Notes: generated by a model from the letters alone, not told the origin. DNA of 64,000 bases from Panonychus citri (GCF_014898815.1 NW_026515543.1:2790001-2854000), one strand, 5' to 3'; shown: positions 1 through 14,136, counted from the first letter of the stretch. Made by a program: numbers and translations.

Positions 1-803
1 GAGGAAGAAGAAGATGATGATAATTTAGTGGATGAAATGAGAGTCATGGAATTGGAATTAGAAAAGGAACAAGATGAACTAATTAACAATGAGCATGTTA
101 ATTACGATAATAATGATGATCAAGATTACGATCAGGAAAAGTACGATTATGGAATCATGAATGATGGACCAGAAAACGATTATAACATTGATGAAAATAT
201 CGATTACAATTATAACGATAATTTGGAGACTGCAACTGATTTAAATGAATTTAGGGTTAATGGTGATGATTTAATTACTCCAAATGATGGTGAAGAAGAG
301 GAAAAGGAAACGATAACAATTGAAAGTGATCAATTATCAATAATAAACAATCAAAAGCAATACAATGATGACCAAATCAATGAAATAAATGATCAGCTCA
401 AGGATAAAATTAACGATGACAATTATGATCCAATTGTTGTTGATTATTCAAAAAGCAATAACACTGAAAATGGTGATAGTTTAATAGGAAAATGTCAATT
501 TGATTCAGTAACTAATGGATTTAATGAGCAATCTCATGGTGTTAATCAACAATTAACTAATGGTGATGATTTTGAGGCGATGGAAATGATGAACAATCAA
601 TAGATGAATCAGTTCAAGAACTTGAATCTCTTGAGAATACAAGTAGATCAGAAAATCCATCGATCAGAAAACGGAGGAAAGGTAAAGGTCGTCGCAAGAA
701 CGATGGTGGGGGAGGAGGTGGTGGGGGAAATGGTAATGGTGCTGGTGGAAAATCCGGAAACGGAAAAGGTAAAAGTCGCCGAACCAAAGCTCGACGAGAA
801 TGA
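1..803 (+). CDS. 3' end of an acidic then basic low-complexity protein, with an apparent frameshift
   Basis: The gene is open from base 1, so its 5' part lies outside the window. About 200 codons are rich in Asp, Glu and Asn with several Tyr (for example NDDQDYDQ), and this frame stops at 601-603. One frame over, coding character continues without a break (DEQSIDESVQELESLE), then becomes basic and glycine-rich (KGKGRRK, a Gly run) and ends with TGA at 801-803. The two parts join if one base is missing near 571-580 (gaggcgatgg). I see no splice signals that would explain the change. The acidic-to-basic layout suggests a nuclear or nucleic-acid-associated protein, but I recognise no family. The alternative is that the gene really stops at 603 and the following basic stretch is 3' UTR. 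Confidence 0.55.
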
Positions 804-1253
804 ATTGATTTAATTATTGGTTTCATTTTCTCCGCTCAAATGCAAGAGGAAATTAAACTTAATATTTTATAATTTAATTTCTATTAAAACAAAATGTTGA
901 TAATCTTTCAAATTCAAATCAATTTCAAATCAATTCCATCACATTTGTTTAAATTGTTAGAATGTAAATTAATTGCTCTTTGTTTTTCCCTCTTTCATTT
1001 GATTCAATTAATAAAAAAAAATTCCATTTGTTATGAGTATTAATTAATTGTTATTCATTTATTATTTGTGTTCAGTTTCAAATGATTGAACATCAAAATT
1101 GTTCAGATTTGATTGAACTTTTTTTCTCAGAAAAAATATCAGTTAATTATAATATTGAACATTATCACAATTGCTCAGCAATCGGATAAATATATCAACA
1201 GAATTGGACGATTTTGTTTATCAAATGGTATTCGGTCAAAGGTTAAGGGTCTC
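804..1253. other. Short AT-rich intergenic spacer between convergent genes
   Basis: The plus-strand gene ends at 603 or 803 and the minus-strand cuticle gene ends at 1254, so both 3' ends face this spacer. It contains AATAAA-like sequence near 1006-1016 on the plus strand. I see no coding signal. Confidence 0.5.
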
Positions 1254-2780
1254 TCAGAGGAAATTGAAATTAGCTCTTGGGAGGTGACTAGCTACTCGTC
1301 GATATCCATCCGAATCACTGGAGACCGGAATCAGTTTGTATTCTTTGCTGGCCTGAGGTTCGAGTTCACTTGCGGCAGCGGCATAGTGATCGAAATGGTG
1401 TTTATGGCTTTTATGGTCATGCTTGTGGTCATCTTTATGGTCATCATGTTTACCTAAGCATTGGGAGGGAAAATGGTTCAAATTATAAGCTCGATTTCGA
1501 TAATCGATAATATTTGATTCGTATGTTTGGGTTTCCATTCATATGACGACAAGACTTAAAATTCGTGTTAATTTTTTCGGTAAACAATTAATTAGAAATG
1601 ATTTGTGTCTCGTGTTACCTGGCATCGTTTTTTTTTTGCTAATTGTCTTGAGTTAATTTGGTAAGTGAATTTCATTGTGATTAAATTTGGCACCACGATC
1701 ATTTATCATGATGATTTAAGCAAGAATTGTGCAAGAATAGAAAGAGAAAGAGGAAAACAATTTCAATTGGCTTGATACAACTCGACGATTAAGATCAATG
1801 GACTGAACCAATCAATATCCCAAGGGAAAACTTGAGCAGCTTCAACCTGATTAAAGTCTTCAAGGTGATGATGATCATCATGGAGAGTTGGTTGTAATGG
1901 TTGGAGTGGTTGATGGTGATGCTCAAGTTGTGGTTTAACTTGAGGTGGTTGTTGAGTTTGAGACAATGTTGACAATAGTAAATCTGGTGATGATAAGGTA
2001 ACTGTGAGTTATCATTGGGAATCATTGATTTGGAGTTGAGATTATGAGATTAACCAGTTGATGAGAATTTTTTTAATCGAAATTGGATATTAAGCAAGGA
2101 GAGAGAGAGAGTTAGAGAGTGAGAATTAAAGAGGAGGAGAGAGAGCACAACAGGTAACCATAGGGAAATATTAACCAAATTAACCAGGAGATCAACGGAA
2201 ACCCAAAACCCGAAACAATCGAGAGAAATTAATAGAAATTAACGGGGAAAAAAGGAAGGAGAATAAGAAAATGGTACTTACCCCAGTGATCTTTTCCCTT
2301 TTCGTGGTGGGTCTTGACATCGTATTTCCATTTTCCTAGTTAATTAAAAAGAGTTAATTGTTAACAGTTGACCAAAATTGTCGAAATTTTTTTCTTTCAC
2401 TTACCATGATCATCGTCTTTTCCATTGTAAAAAGCGGCCGCTGAATCTTCATCGGATGTTCCTGGTTCGTTTGTTTTGATCGAAGCTACAAATCCACCTT
2501 TACCTGCGGTGTATTTTACGATTCTCAGTCTACCTTTGGCATCGTGTAGACCATAAGAACCCTCGACGTGTCCTCCCTTCTTGGTGAAATGTCCATGCTC
2601 TTTACGGAAATTTTTATTCCCCCAAGGATCGTGAATATCATAAGCAAACTCGTACTTTCCCCAACCATCCTGCTTCCGAAATATATTACTATGTCCACCA
2701 TGATGGTGATGAGTTGAATAGACTAAAGTAATTAGCGTACAACCAATTAAACTGATTAAATATCCACAACTAATGGCCAT
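1254..2780 (-). CDS. RR-type (chitin-binding 4) cuticle protein, three exons
   Basis: This is a structural protein of the chitinous exoskeleton. My model has exons at 2780-2405, 2335-2282 and 1453-1254, all with GT-AG borders and phase-1 junctions, giving 209 aa. Residues 1-22 form a signal peptide (hydrophobic LISLIGCTLITLV). A short His run follows, then the Rebers-Riddiford chitin-binding domain at about residues 41-108 (GKYEFAYDIHDPWGN, EGSYGLHDAKGRLRIVKYT, GGFVAS). It ends in KTNEPGT, a tail typical of tick, mite and spider cuticle proteins. The C-terminal exons are His/Asp/Lys-rich (WGKHDDHKDDHKHDH) and then contain an Ala run. That His-rich style continues across both junctions, which is why I prefer this last exon. 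A different last exon at 1983-1763 would also keep frame. A TATA-like box lies at 3011-3017. Confidence 0.8.
1763..1983 (-). other. Candidate alternative 3' exon of the cuticle gene
   Basis: On the minus strand an acceptor (tcatcaccag) is followed by a 221-bp open stretch. It joins exon 2 of the cuticle gene in the correct phase and ends in a stop at 1763. It would encode a Gln/Pro/His-rich tail (QTQQPPQVKPQLEHHH) closing with FPWDIDWFSP. It lies inside the intron between exon 2 and the preferred last exon, so it could be a mutually exclusive terminal exon. It could also be a chance open frame. Confidence 0.35.
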
Positions 2781-3010
2781 GATTTTTTACGAACACGAGA
2801 TTTTCACAATCAAATGTATTAAACTTTTCGGTTTACCAACGATTTTCACAATCAACAATTTAAAAGGCACAATTGATTTCAGTCCCTTGGTATTAATGAA
2901 CAACACTGATTGTAATAATTGATTGAATATCTTTTACTCTTCAATTAAACACCTTATACCTTCACTTTCAGGTAAACCACTGAACTTCCGATTGTAAGAA
3001 CTTTCCATCT

Positions 3011-3017
3011 TTATATA
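3011..3017 (-). promoter_or_regulatory. TATA-like box upstream of the cuticle gene
   Basis: The minus strand reads gagtatataaag here, about 230 bp upstream of the cuticle start codon. This is the only clear TATA-like sequence I noticed between that gene and 3.3 kb. The spacing implies a 5' leader of about 200 nt, possibly spliced. Confidence 0.35.
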
Positions 3018-6000
3018 CTCTCTCGATTGTCATCTTCCTCCTTGGTGACAAAAAAAATTGTGTCCACCCAAACATGAGGAGAAAATTGAATTTTTTTCTA
3101 ATTACCGCCGGTAGATCAACAATCAACTAATTGTTTAGCATAACAGTTTACAAAAGGAGAGAGAGAGATAATCTTTTTTTAATTCGACACCAACAATCAA
3201 CTCTCTTCGCTTAAAGTAAATCAATTGATCCACTTTGATTTGAATGAATGGCCTAGATGATTAAAGACAATCAATTTATGATTAACGTTCTGTTAGTGGT
3301 TAGAATTGAAGAAAAGAAGATGATAGAGATGATGAAGATGATATTGGTGGTAGAATTTTATTTTTTCTTTTCTCTTTTTCTGATTGTTTTCCATTTAGTA
3401 GATGAAGATGATTCCGTTCAATTGGAGAAAAAGATTCGAACTTTTTTTTATATTTGTATTCGATAGAAATACTTTTATATAAACTGATCAGGTTAATTCC
3501 TTAATCGCTATCGATTTAATCATCGTGAGATTAACAAATGACTTTTTTGTTCGATCTTCTTGATTATAAGGCCAAAAAGAGAATCATTTCAATGGAAGAC
3601 CATGAGTTTCCTTCCGGTTTTGTGGTGATAATTGTTTTCTCTTTGAATGAACAATTAATTTCATCTACTCTTTGTGGGAGATTATCACCTTTTTTTGGAT
3701 GATTAGTCAATCGAGACATTGATTAGAGAAGAAAACAAAAACTGATTAACTAAATCGTTTGTTTTAATTGTTCTAATTAATTGGCTCATCTTTTAATTAG
3801 TCGCTTTTTATTCATTTACACTTGATTTTGTAAAACTTTGTACTTTCAATGTGATCCCGTTTACCTTAAGGAAGAGGAAAAAAATTTGATGTCATTTTTT
3901 TATTAATCATTTAGTTAATCTTGAGATTTTAATTGTCTAATTAGCTTTACCTCATTTAATTCAAATGAGGATGATTAATTAATCACAATTATAGTTTAGA
4001 TTTGGAGTAAAATGAACATCTTAATTGTTGCAAGCGATATAAAGTTGAACAACAGTTAATTTGTTTTTTTTTTCTTACCTGTTGATTTACTTGGAATCAA
4101 TTGTTGACAGTTGATGATTAGCGAGATATTTTAAATTATTGATCATATTAATAACAATTTTAAGTGATCAATTTTTGCTTTGATTATTTTGATTAATTGT
4201 AACTTTTTTTGAAAACAAAGTTCAATCAACTGATGTTTCTTAATTTGATATGTTGTAACAATTTGTTGACTGATTGTAAATGAAATTAAATTGTCAGTGT
4301 CAAATGTAACAAGCGAATTTGTCATAATCAAAATTGAGACTTTCCCGATTAAGATAAATATCTCATACAAGTATCTCCAATTGTCCAATAATTAACGAAA
4401 TTAGATTGTATATATTGTCCAATAGTTGATCCACTTTCAAGATTATCAGATTAATTAGTAAATTCTGTATTCATGATCCTTTTAAGATATGATTATTTAG
4501 GCGAAACAATCAAGAGTTGATTCTCATAGATTCAGTCTAACTCTTAGATTATTAATGACGATGATTGATTATTTCATGTCCATTGAAAACTCCATGGGAA
4601 AATCCAGTTCTTTACGATAAAAGCTCTGCAATAACAAAGTGAAAGATTAATATTAATCATCTTAATGCAATGAAGGATTATGACGAAACGTCATTAGATA
4701 AACAATTAGATAAGAGCAAAGATTAACTCACTTCTCCATGATATTATCATGTAATATTCAAGGTTGGGTCATTTCTTTCAGTCTGGTGAGTCCAGTTAAC
4801 ACAATTAGCTTTGCGAAAAGAGAAAGAGATAATTTAAAAAGAAAACCGGTAATTTGAATATTCAAATCAACATCGTCTCTTGTGTTAGATTGAAATGAAT
4901 TTCAAAATGGAAATAGATGAATTTAAACAGAAACAGTAATCATTTCCATCCATTTAGATTTTCAATTGCAATCAAGATATTAACCATTTCCAGTATCACC
5001 TTAATCACCATCATCTCAACACTTGAGGTTGCACTTTTTTTACCATTCTCATCAATTGACAGATTCGTGATTGAGTTACGCCAAATATCATCCATTGATT
5101 GCCTTTAATAGGGTTTTCAGTTGTTGGTAAACTTGTTTTCTAATAAACAAGATGGCTGATGATTGTTGTATCTTGATTTCCATCAGAAAGTCTTTGTACT
5201 CTTTTTCTGATAGACATCTGAATCTGAATCTTGGTGCTTTTGATCAAGTAACAAGAAAAGAAAGAGATCCTTAATAGTAGACACCAAAGTTTGAATTGTT
5301 TAAAAATGATTCCGTGGTGAGAGATATTGATGTGTCTCAATTGTTATCCTTCAATTTTTGATGGTCAGCAACTTCATGTTCAGGGTTTAATCTCTTCTTT
5401 CTTGTAACAATGTATCGAATGTATATTTTCACAATTGGTTAAACGTTTACGCCAAATAAAAGCCTCAAAAAAAATCTAATCCAAAAGATTAATGAGGGCA
5501 AAGGATTTGATTGCGAATTGATGGAAACTGTTGACTTGTTTCAAATCTTTGGTTATACAATCCAGTTCATGACGATGGTTAAAAGGTAAACAATACAATT
5601 AACCATGTTAACCCAACTGGATTATTGTATATAAAAAGATTATCAAATTCATCAACTGTGTTGAGACATCATCTTGATAAGCCATACAAAAAGGGTAAAG
5701 ACCAGTTAAATTGAGTGGTCATTGTCAGAGAAATCAAAATCCAATCCAAAACCATTAGTACATTAATATACACATTAGATTCTATATCATTAATAGGAAG
5801 ATTAAAGAGAGAGAGAGAGATAATAGATTAGCAAATATGAAACAAAGAGATTAAGAAGTGACCAAGAGTAAATGATGACTTACCAAGACAAAAGAGTTAA
5901 TCCAATGGTGATAAAAGATTCAAAGGTTGATGGAGACAAAACTATTCCAAATTGGGTGATAATTTTATTCCACAGTAAAAGATAATCCTGAAAAAAGAAA

Positions 6001-6662
6001 ACATTGAAAAATATCAATAAAAAAGCGAAAACGGTTATGACTCATAAAGAGAATAAAATTAATTTAAGATTGAGAGATTAAAGCAAACGGAAAAACAGAA
6101 TTCGATCAACAAACTTACATGGATAATCTGATTGCTTGTGTTTACAATAGATTAAGACAATTAGCAACAATTAGAAAAGAGAGAGAGAGAAAGAGAAAGA
6201 GAAAAAAATTGTTCCATATCAATTAAACCGGCAAAAAAAAAGAGTAAAAGAGAGAAAGAGAAACAATAATTAAGCGAAACCCTCTAGACAATAATGAGAG
6301 AGAATAAGCTGAGTAATGTAGACACAAAGGTCGACAGAGGAAAAGATAAAAAGAAAGGGAAGAGAGAGAAGAGAAGAGGAGAAGTCATGGTAACCCGAGT
6401 AATGGAAACACAAAAGAATAAGTTGATTCCCGTTGAGCCGTGAATAGTTTAGTCTCTTATTCAGTCTACCAGGTAACAAGGAACCAGATTCATTGTTCAA
6501 GTTCCAACTCCAACTTATCCTCTTCTCTTTTCTCATCATCTCTTCATCTTCTCCTACTCCGTTCCTTTATTTTCTTCTCATTTTCTCTCGTTCAATTTGC
6601 CATTTTTTCCATCTCATATTCTTTTCGCGTGTAAATTCATCTTCTAATCTCTTTGGATAAAC
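3018..6662. other. Intergenic region between divergent cuticle and tubulin genes
   Basis: AT-rich DNA with short GA tracts (around 5808, 6178 and 6361). Pyrimidine-rich leader sequence of the tubulin gene runs from about 6520. The small open frames here are short and lack family signatures or convincing splice context. I see no gene. Confidence 0.5.
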
Positions 6663-9600
6663 ATGGTAAGTTCTTTTTTCCATTTCCGTTGGTCGAATTC
6701 TATTCTTTTATAGTTTCTCGTCAATTTTGTTCCATTCAATTGTCATGGGTCACTTTTTCTTTTTCTCTTTTGGTCTCGTTTGGATTCGGTGTTTTTTTGT
6801 TTTGTTTCTCCATTCGTTTCAATCTTGTTCTTTTCTCTTTTTTTTTCCTCTGAAATTTTCTATTCTATTTGAGTGTTTAATTCTTGTTATTTGATATTCT
6901 ATGTTTTTTTCGTTCTCTTTTCTTTTCTTTTTTAATTATCCACAGCGTGAGTGTATTAGTGTCCATGTTGGTCAAGCTGGAGTTCAAATGGGCAATGCCT
7001 GTTGGGAACTTTATTGTTTAGAACATGGTATTCAACCTGATGGTCAAATGCCAAGTGATAAATCAGTTGGATCGGGTGATGATTCATTTAATACCTTTTT
7101 CAGTGAAACATCGGCAGGTAAACATGTTCCAAGGGCTGTTTTCATCGATCTCGAACCCACAGTAGTTGGTAAGGAGAATTATCTTCTTTTTTCCTCCATT
7201 TTCTCATCAATGTGTCTCTTCATCTTCATTGTCATTAACCCAAGACATTGACTTTATCCTGTGTCTGTGTCATGCTTATCACACCCTTTTCCTCCTCCCT
7301 TCAATCTCTCTCTCTCTCTCACACACACATAAATGTTTATTACACTAATTTAATATTGATGTTTTATTCCAACTCCCAATATAATTATAGCAACAATTTA
7401 ATGAAACTGTTTTCTAGTATCTCTCATTCTCAAACTCCATGTATGTGTCTATGTCTTTGTATATTGTTTTCTTTTTCATTAGTTACTCTTTCTTCTGACT
7501 TTCTTTTCTTTCTCTTCATCCATCTCTCTGCCACTCCCGAGACACAACTACAAATCTCACCCGTGTAATAATCAGGATTTTGACCTTTTTACGATCTTCT
7601 TATTTCGTTGGAAATTTAAAAAAGAAAAGAGAGAGAGAGAGAGAAACAAAGTGGACAACAGATCATTAGAATTATTTTCAAATCACTTAGCTTTGATTAG
7701 ATCAATTTGAAACAATACCCGATATCAGATGATAGACAGAGCCCCACCTTTCTTTGCCTTAATCTACCTTGACAGTCTTTTTCCATTAGTTAAATCCTTT
7801 TTAATAATCTTTGAAGAGGATAAAAGTTACACATTAACCTCAAATGTTTAAATAATTGGTGTTAATGTCTTTGTAACAGTTTATCTAACATTTTAAGTGC
7901 CAAGAAGTGATTATTATGTAATGTGTTTACCTTTAATGATGCAAAATGTAATAAGTACAATAGTTGACAATGTAAACCGATATATGTCGTTCAACGTTGA
8001 CGAAATAATGATTTTTTTTGTTATCTTTTACACCTCAGGTATATAAAAGAAAAGAAAATGAGAGAGTAATCATGGGAAGAGAGTCTTTTGTTGTGTTGAA
8101 ACTAGTTGATCATGATCATGATTCACTTGACAAGTTCTTGTCTGAGAAATTATCTCTTACTCTATCAATTTCAAAGATATAAAAACAAAAGGGTAGAGAG
8201 AGAAAGAAGAGAGAGAGAGATAGGATGATAGAAAAGCCAACAAGGTAAGAGATGAAAGAGCCAAAAAAGAGATTGAAGAATGAAAAATGTTGAAACTTGA
8301 TTCAACAACAATGCTCAGGTCATTATCTAAGGTCAGCTTGGTAGAACTAGCAACAAGTTTGGCTTCTTCTTAATGATTATCTTCATGCTCCCTCTTCCAC
8401 TTTCTGCTCCTTAAACCCTCAATCTCACCTTACATAAAAGTCTGAATGATGATGAAGATGATGAGATGTTGATGGCGAAAAAAAAGAGAAAAAAATTCCA
8501 ATCGGATAAGAGAGAGAGAGAACAAGAGTTTTGTTGGGGTAGAAAAAAAATTGATGCAATAATCTTAAGTATCATCTTCATATTTATCTGTTTTCTCTGA
8601 ATTATAACGCCCTGTTTTCAAGCCTGAAAGAAAATTATATCATACACTGAGGTTGGTTTCCATTTCTTGGTGAAAGAAAAGTCTATCATCTTAGAAATGA
8701 TGTTGATGAAAGGATAGACAGGAGAGAGAGAGAAACGGATGATGATGATTACGATCGAGGAAAAATTGACAGGAAGTTTTAAGAATGATGATATATTGAA
8801 GTTTCAAGGTTCTAATTCAGTTCATGAGACTGTAACGATCAACGATGAAAAACAAAGTGTTTCAAGTTCATGTAACCAAATCTCTTGAATGTTATTGATG
8901 AAAGAGCATGAGATCATCATGATTATAATCTTAATCTCTGTTCTGTACTATTTCAAGATTCTCATTGATTAACTTTGATTATATTTCGTAATCTAAAACA
9001 AATGAATGATATTTCCTTTAATCCGATTGAGAGATACTCTGATTGAAATTAATCCATATCATTGGAAATCTAATTCCAATCTAATCTAAACAAATGGATA
9101 CAATATCGAAATCAATTGAATGAATAATATAATTTATTTCGCAATGAATATTGTCAAATCAATTATTCTGACCTTCATTCATTAAATATTATCATGAAAT
9201 TCATTGGGGGATATGAAAGAAATGCTAGAAAGTTAATAACCAGATAATTATCCGAATATCCTCTAAATATGATTACGATAATTCATAAAATCGTTTTAAT
9301 GTATTTACAGGTAAATTAAACGTGATTTAAACGTGTTTACATTGAGTTTTAACTAGTTAATTGCTGGAAGGAAAAATCGTCTGATCGTTAATAGTGAAAA
9401 TCAATCATTCATTGATTAGCCATTAATATCTTAATAATTAACTATCGATATTAAAATTATTCTTGTTTTCCCTCAATCACTGTTATTATCATTGAGAACT
9501 TGATTCAACAGAGGAAATTAACTAATACATTAGCTGAATATTAGTAAACAATCAATTTAAATTTCCTAAGAAAAGGTTATTATTGCTCAATGACCACACC

Positions 9601-12600
9601 TTAATTATGGAGGTTAAATGGTCATTTGTTCAATGATTAAATGTTAACCTGAAAACCAAAAATAATTCGGACAGATTATCAGCCTCCCTGTATAACACTG
9701 AGTTCAGCTGAACTTATATACTTTAGTTTATATTAATATGTCAACTAAACAATTCCATTATCATGATCTACCTGTTAGTTTGAATTTTCATTCTGATTAA
9801 TTGATTATCAAAGTACTAATTTCAATACCTTTTACCCGAATAATATTTAAATTATCAAGGGTATTTGATTGATTGTTAATGATATTGCATGTTAATGATG
9901 TTAATTAGTGTTGTCTCATCATAAATCAACTTGAATTGATTTATGTTCAACTAATTGTAATCTCTATGTGATGAGTGATAATAATTACAATAATAACTTA
10001 TTTAGATTAACATGTTGATATTACTGATAATATGAATCAACTTTTTGATTAACTATCTAATTGTTGTTGTTTTTTTATTTCTAAATTGTGTATCAGCTGA
10101 TTACTTAATTTCTGTTGATTTGATTGTTTTAATTTTGTTTGCTACCACAATTATCATTGATTGTGATATTTTCAAATGAAACTTTGTTTAGATGATCAAT
10201 CAAATTGAGATTAGTTGGTAATCTAAAACTTAATGTAACTTTTTTTTGTATCATTAGATTAATGAATGATGATTAACTATATTTTGTTGGTAGATAATGA
10301 TTAGTTTAATCAGTTATGTTCAACATGGATGATCATGTTTCATGAAATGAAATTGAATTGAGATTAAATCAGTTTCCAAGGCATTTAAATCAATCAGTCT
10401 TCGTCTTTGTCAATTTAGTTTCATCTTTAATTGTGCTAATATATATTCGGGTGTGTCGCTCAGATTATCAAATATATTTATCGATTTCTTCAATCAAGTG
10501 GTTAATTTATCAATCCAATTAACTTTAATCAATGTCAAATTTTACCCAAAATTGTATTCTCTAAGTTCAACATGGCAGAATCTATTTAATATCCTTTGAT
10601 AGATTATGAATCTTCAATCAATATTGATTAACTAAACTACTAACGATCAAAAGATTGATCAACCATTAATTATCCCTTACAAAAGTTATTAAATTGTTTT
10701 CGTTTGACTGTTATTGTTTATCTTTAATTGTACATCGTTAAATTTCATGTTGATTGTTGTCTTAATTGTTATCAATTTATCGTTTAAACAAAAGCAAAGA
10801 CAAAACTGTTAACATGATTATTTTAATCATCAACTCGAACTTGAATTGTTATGACAACTGATTATCTTGCCCATCAATCCATTGAATCATTCACTAATCA
10901 ACCAACTATGATAACCCTCATGTTGATCATCATGGTTTTAAATCATCTTCCATCAACTAACAATTTTTAATCATTCACTTAATCGTTGCTATTTTTATGT
11001 CGATAAATATTACAAAGTTAATAATAAACTTTGGATAATTTTAACTAACTTATGTTGATATTGATTCAGAGACAGAAACATGATGATAATCATTGAAATT
11101 AAAGGTTAATTAGAAGTGAATTGTCAATTAAGAATGATGATTTCCATTCATTTAAATAATTGTTATAACCTTTTTCGTAAAGTTTGTATACGCGTCAAGA
11201 TAAATTGAATTACGGTTAATTTGATTAACGAACAAAAAAGTCAAACCTTAAATAATGAAGCAATTTAACTTTGATTATCATGAACAACAGTTTTCATACC
11301 CTGAAAATCAGAATCTTACACAATAAACTACCACTGAATTTACAAAATTCAATCAATCCAATAAATTATACGAAAAATAAATCACGAAATGATAGAGATA
11401 AATTATTCCAATTGATTGAGTTGTTTATTATTAACATGTAACCAAATTAACTCAATTTCATGATCTCAAAATTCATGTAAATTTCCCCATTAGAAGTTCA
11501 CATTTAACCGAATTAACTGATTTATTGTTTTATTAATTTTTCTGTTCTATTCTTTTATTTATATTATTCAATTCAGACGAAGTACGAACTGGAACTTATC
11601 GTCAACTTTTCCATCCCGAGCAATTAATCACCGGCAAAGAAGATGCTGCTAACAATTATGCTCGTGGTCATTACACCATCGGCAAGGAAATAGTGGACGT
11701 TGTTCTGGACAAGATTAGGAAACTTTCTGAACAAACTACTGGTCTTCAAGGATTCCTGGTTTTCCACAGTTTCGGTGGTGGAACTGGATCAGGATTCACT
11801 AGTCTTTTGATGGAACGATTATCAGTTGATTATGGTAAAAAATCTAAATTAGAATTTAGCATTTATCCAGCCCCCCAAGTATCAACCGCCGTTGTCGAGC
11901 CATATAATTCGGTATTAACCACCCACACCACATTGGAACACTCAGACTGTGCATTCATGGTAGATAATGAGGCCATTTATGATATTTGTCGTCGAAACTT
12001 GGACATTGATCGACCCACTTACACTAATCTTAACCGTCTCATAGGTAAGAAATTGACTATTATTATTACAATATTCTAATTGTTTCCTCTTAACTCAAAG
12101 TCAATCATTAACAGAATTAATTTCATTCTGATTGATATGTTTACCTTTATCTCACTATTAATTAACATGTAAATGATTCTACATTAGTATTGATTTTCTA
12201 ACCTTAACCTTTACCATGAATGGAAATGAATTAAACTTTTTGATTAGTGTTTTGTATTAACTATCAGGCCAATTCCTTGGAGGCTTTTCAATCAACTCAA
12301 ATTGCGAAAAGTTTCAAATGAAATTGTAACAATCTCAATGCATTGGAAATTCATGATTCTGAAAAGTATAGTGAAAAAAAGGAGATTATTTAATTTAATT
12401 CAATAATCTAGTGAAATTTGTAACCAATTATTATTATTATAAATTAACACTTCAATCTCAAAAATTCATCTCCTATTCTCAGATGAATATAATTAATGAA
12501 AAACAGAAATTGATTTTCTGCTGAACAAAATGAGGTAAAAATCAGTCATCATGATAAAGAACAACATGAATTATTGTCATTGAAACGTTCAATGAATTGT

Positions 12601-14136
12601 AAGGTATCTTTTCACTTCCTTTGCATTCATTTCATGATCATTTATTCAGTTGATTCAATTTTACTTCATTTCTCATGCATGAATCATCTTACATGTAATT
12701 CAGATAATAACAATAGTAGAATCAGTCACCTTAACTCTGTGACAATCTTAATTTTCTCAATAATAATTCTGATGATTTGTAGATGTTTATTTAGGTAGAA
12801 AATCAATAATCGTGACAATCTAATCTCAGCTAATCATCAGAATCACTCAGAACTTTTGACCTCTTTCACTTTTCGTGATTCATTCAATTAACTATTTTTT
12901 TTTCTTATTTTCTTTGTAATTTTCACAGTAAACAATTAACTAAATCATTCAGTCAAAATTAGTAGTAAAAAAAGACAACTACTATCAAATCGATGTACAT
13001 TCATTGATGAACTATTATTGATTCAGTCGATCAACAAATAATTTTATCATTTAATTAACTCAATGGGTTATGATGATGATAATTTTTTTGCGTGATTTGT
13101 GTTGATTCAATTGCTTCAATTAACTTTAAATTACATGTTGATCTATTTCTTGTAGTTTTCGGTCACATTTTTGTCACCGAAATTAGTTCACCATCATGAA
13201 TAATAATCAAGTCGAAAAATGTTAAGCTACATAATTAATGTAAATTTTTGATTAATTTTGATTCTCTTTCATGACTTTGATGTTAATTTGACAACAATTC
13301 TGTGAAATTTTGCTAAAAATATGCTGATTAAGTTAATTGAAATTACTTGTTTAGATATGTTTACTCATTTGCATAATCTGAATTTTCTCATGTATTAATA
13401 CTTGAAATTTTCCCTTTCACAAATGCAAAAAGATTCACTTGTAAACTAATTTGATCATTTTTTTCTGTTCTCAGGTCAAATTGTATCTTCGATTACTGCA
13501 TCTCTCCGTTTCGATGGTGCTCTCAATGTTGATCTAACTGAATTCCAAACTAACTTGGTACCTTATCCACGAATTCATTTCCCTCTTGCAACTTATGGTC
13601 CCGTTATCTCAGCTGAGAAAGCTTATCATGAACAATTGACCGTTGGTGAGATTACCAATGCCTGTTTCGAACCACAAAACCAAATGGTCAAATGTGACAC
13701 TCGACAAGGTAAATACATGGCAGTTTGTCTTCTTTACCGAGGTGATGTGGTTCCAAAGGATGTTAACGCAGCCATTGCTTCAATTAAAACAAAACGATCA
13801 ATACAATTTGTTGATTGGTGTCCCACCGGTTTTAAAGTTGGTATCAATTACCAACCACCAACCGTTGTACCCGGAGGTGATCTGGCTAAGGTTCAACGAG
13901 CCGTTTGTATGCTTTCCAATACAACAGCGATCGCTGAAGCTTGGGCTCGATTGGATCATAAGTTTGACCTTATGTACGCTAAACGAGCCTTTGTCCATTG
14001 GTATGTTGGCGAAGGTATGGAAGAAGGTGAATTCTCAGAGGCCCGAGAAGATTTGGCAGCATTGGAAAAAGATTATGAAGAAGTTGGCCTGGAATCGACG
14101 GACGGTGATGGCGATGATGACACTCACGAATATTAG
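6663..14136 (+). CDS. Alpha-tubulin, complete, four coding exons
   Basis: This encodes the alpha subunit of the microtubule heterodimer. The exons are 6663-6665 (the start codon alone), 6946-7168, 11577-12044 and 13475-14136. All borders are GT-AG and the sum is 451 codons plus stop, the normal family length. The N-terminus is MRECISVHVGQAGVQMGNAC, the tubulin opening. Lys40, the lumenal acetylation site, is present in MPSDK. The GTP-binding signature is seen as GGGTGSG in exon 3. The C-terminal tail is acidic and ends in Glu-Tyr, so the detyrosination/tyrosination cycle is possible. An intron directly after the ATG is common in animal alpha-tubulin genes. Exon 3 opens with DEVRTGTYRQLFHPEQL and exon 4 with GQIVSSITASLRFDG. 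I see no damage. Which isotype it is cannot be told from this sequence alone. Confidence 0.97.
7169..11576 (+). other. Tubulin intron 2 (4.4 kb)
   Basis: Bounded by a GTAAGG donor and an attcag acceptor. It holds short CT/CA and GA repeats (around 7309-7330, 7629-7643, 8197-8220 and 8511-8520) and ATG/ATC-rich stretches. I see no nested gene or RNA. Confidence 0.7.
12045..13474 (+). other. Tubulin intron 3 (1.4 kb)
   Basis: Bounded by GTAAGA and ttctcag. It is AT-rich. The one longer open frame near 12574-12798 has no recognisable protein character. Confidence 0.7.

Noticed and set aside
6270..6853. Ser/Phe-rich open frames around the tubulin start.
   Set aside because: They cover the pyrimidine-rich tubulin leader and first intron.
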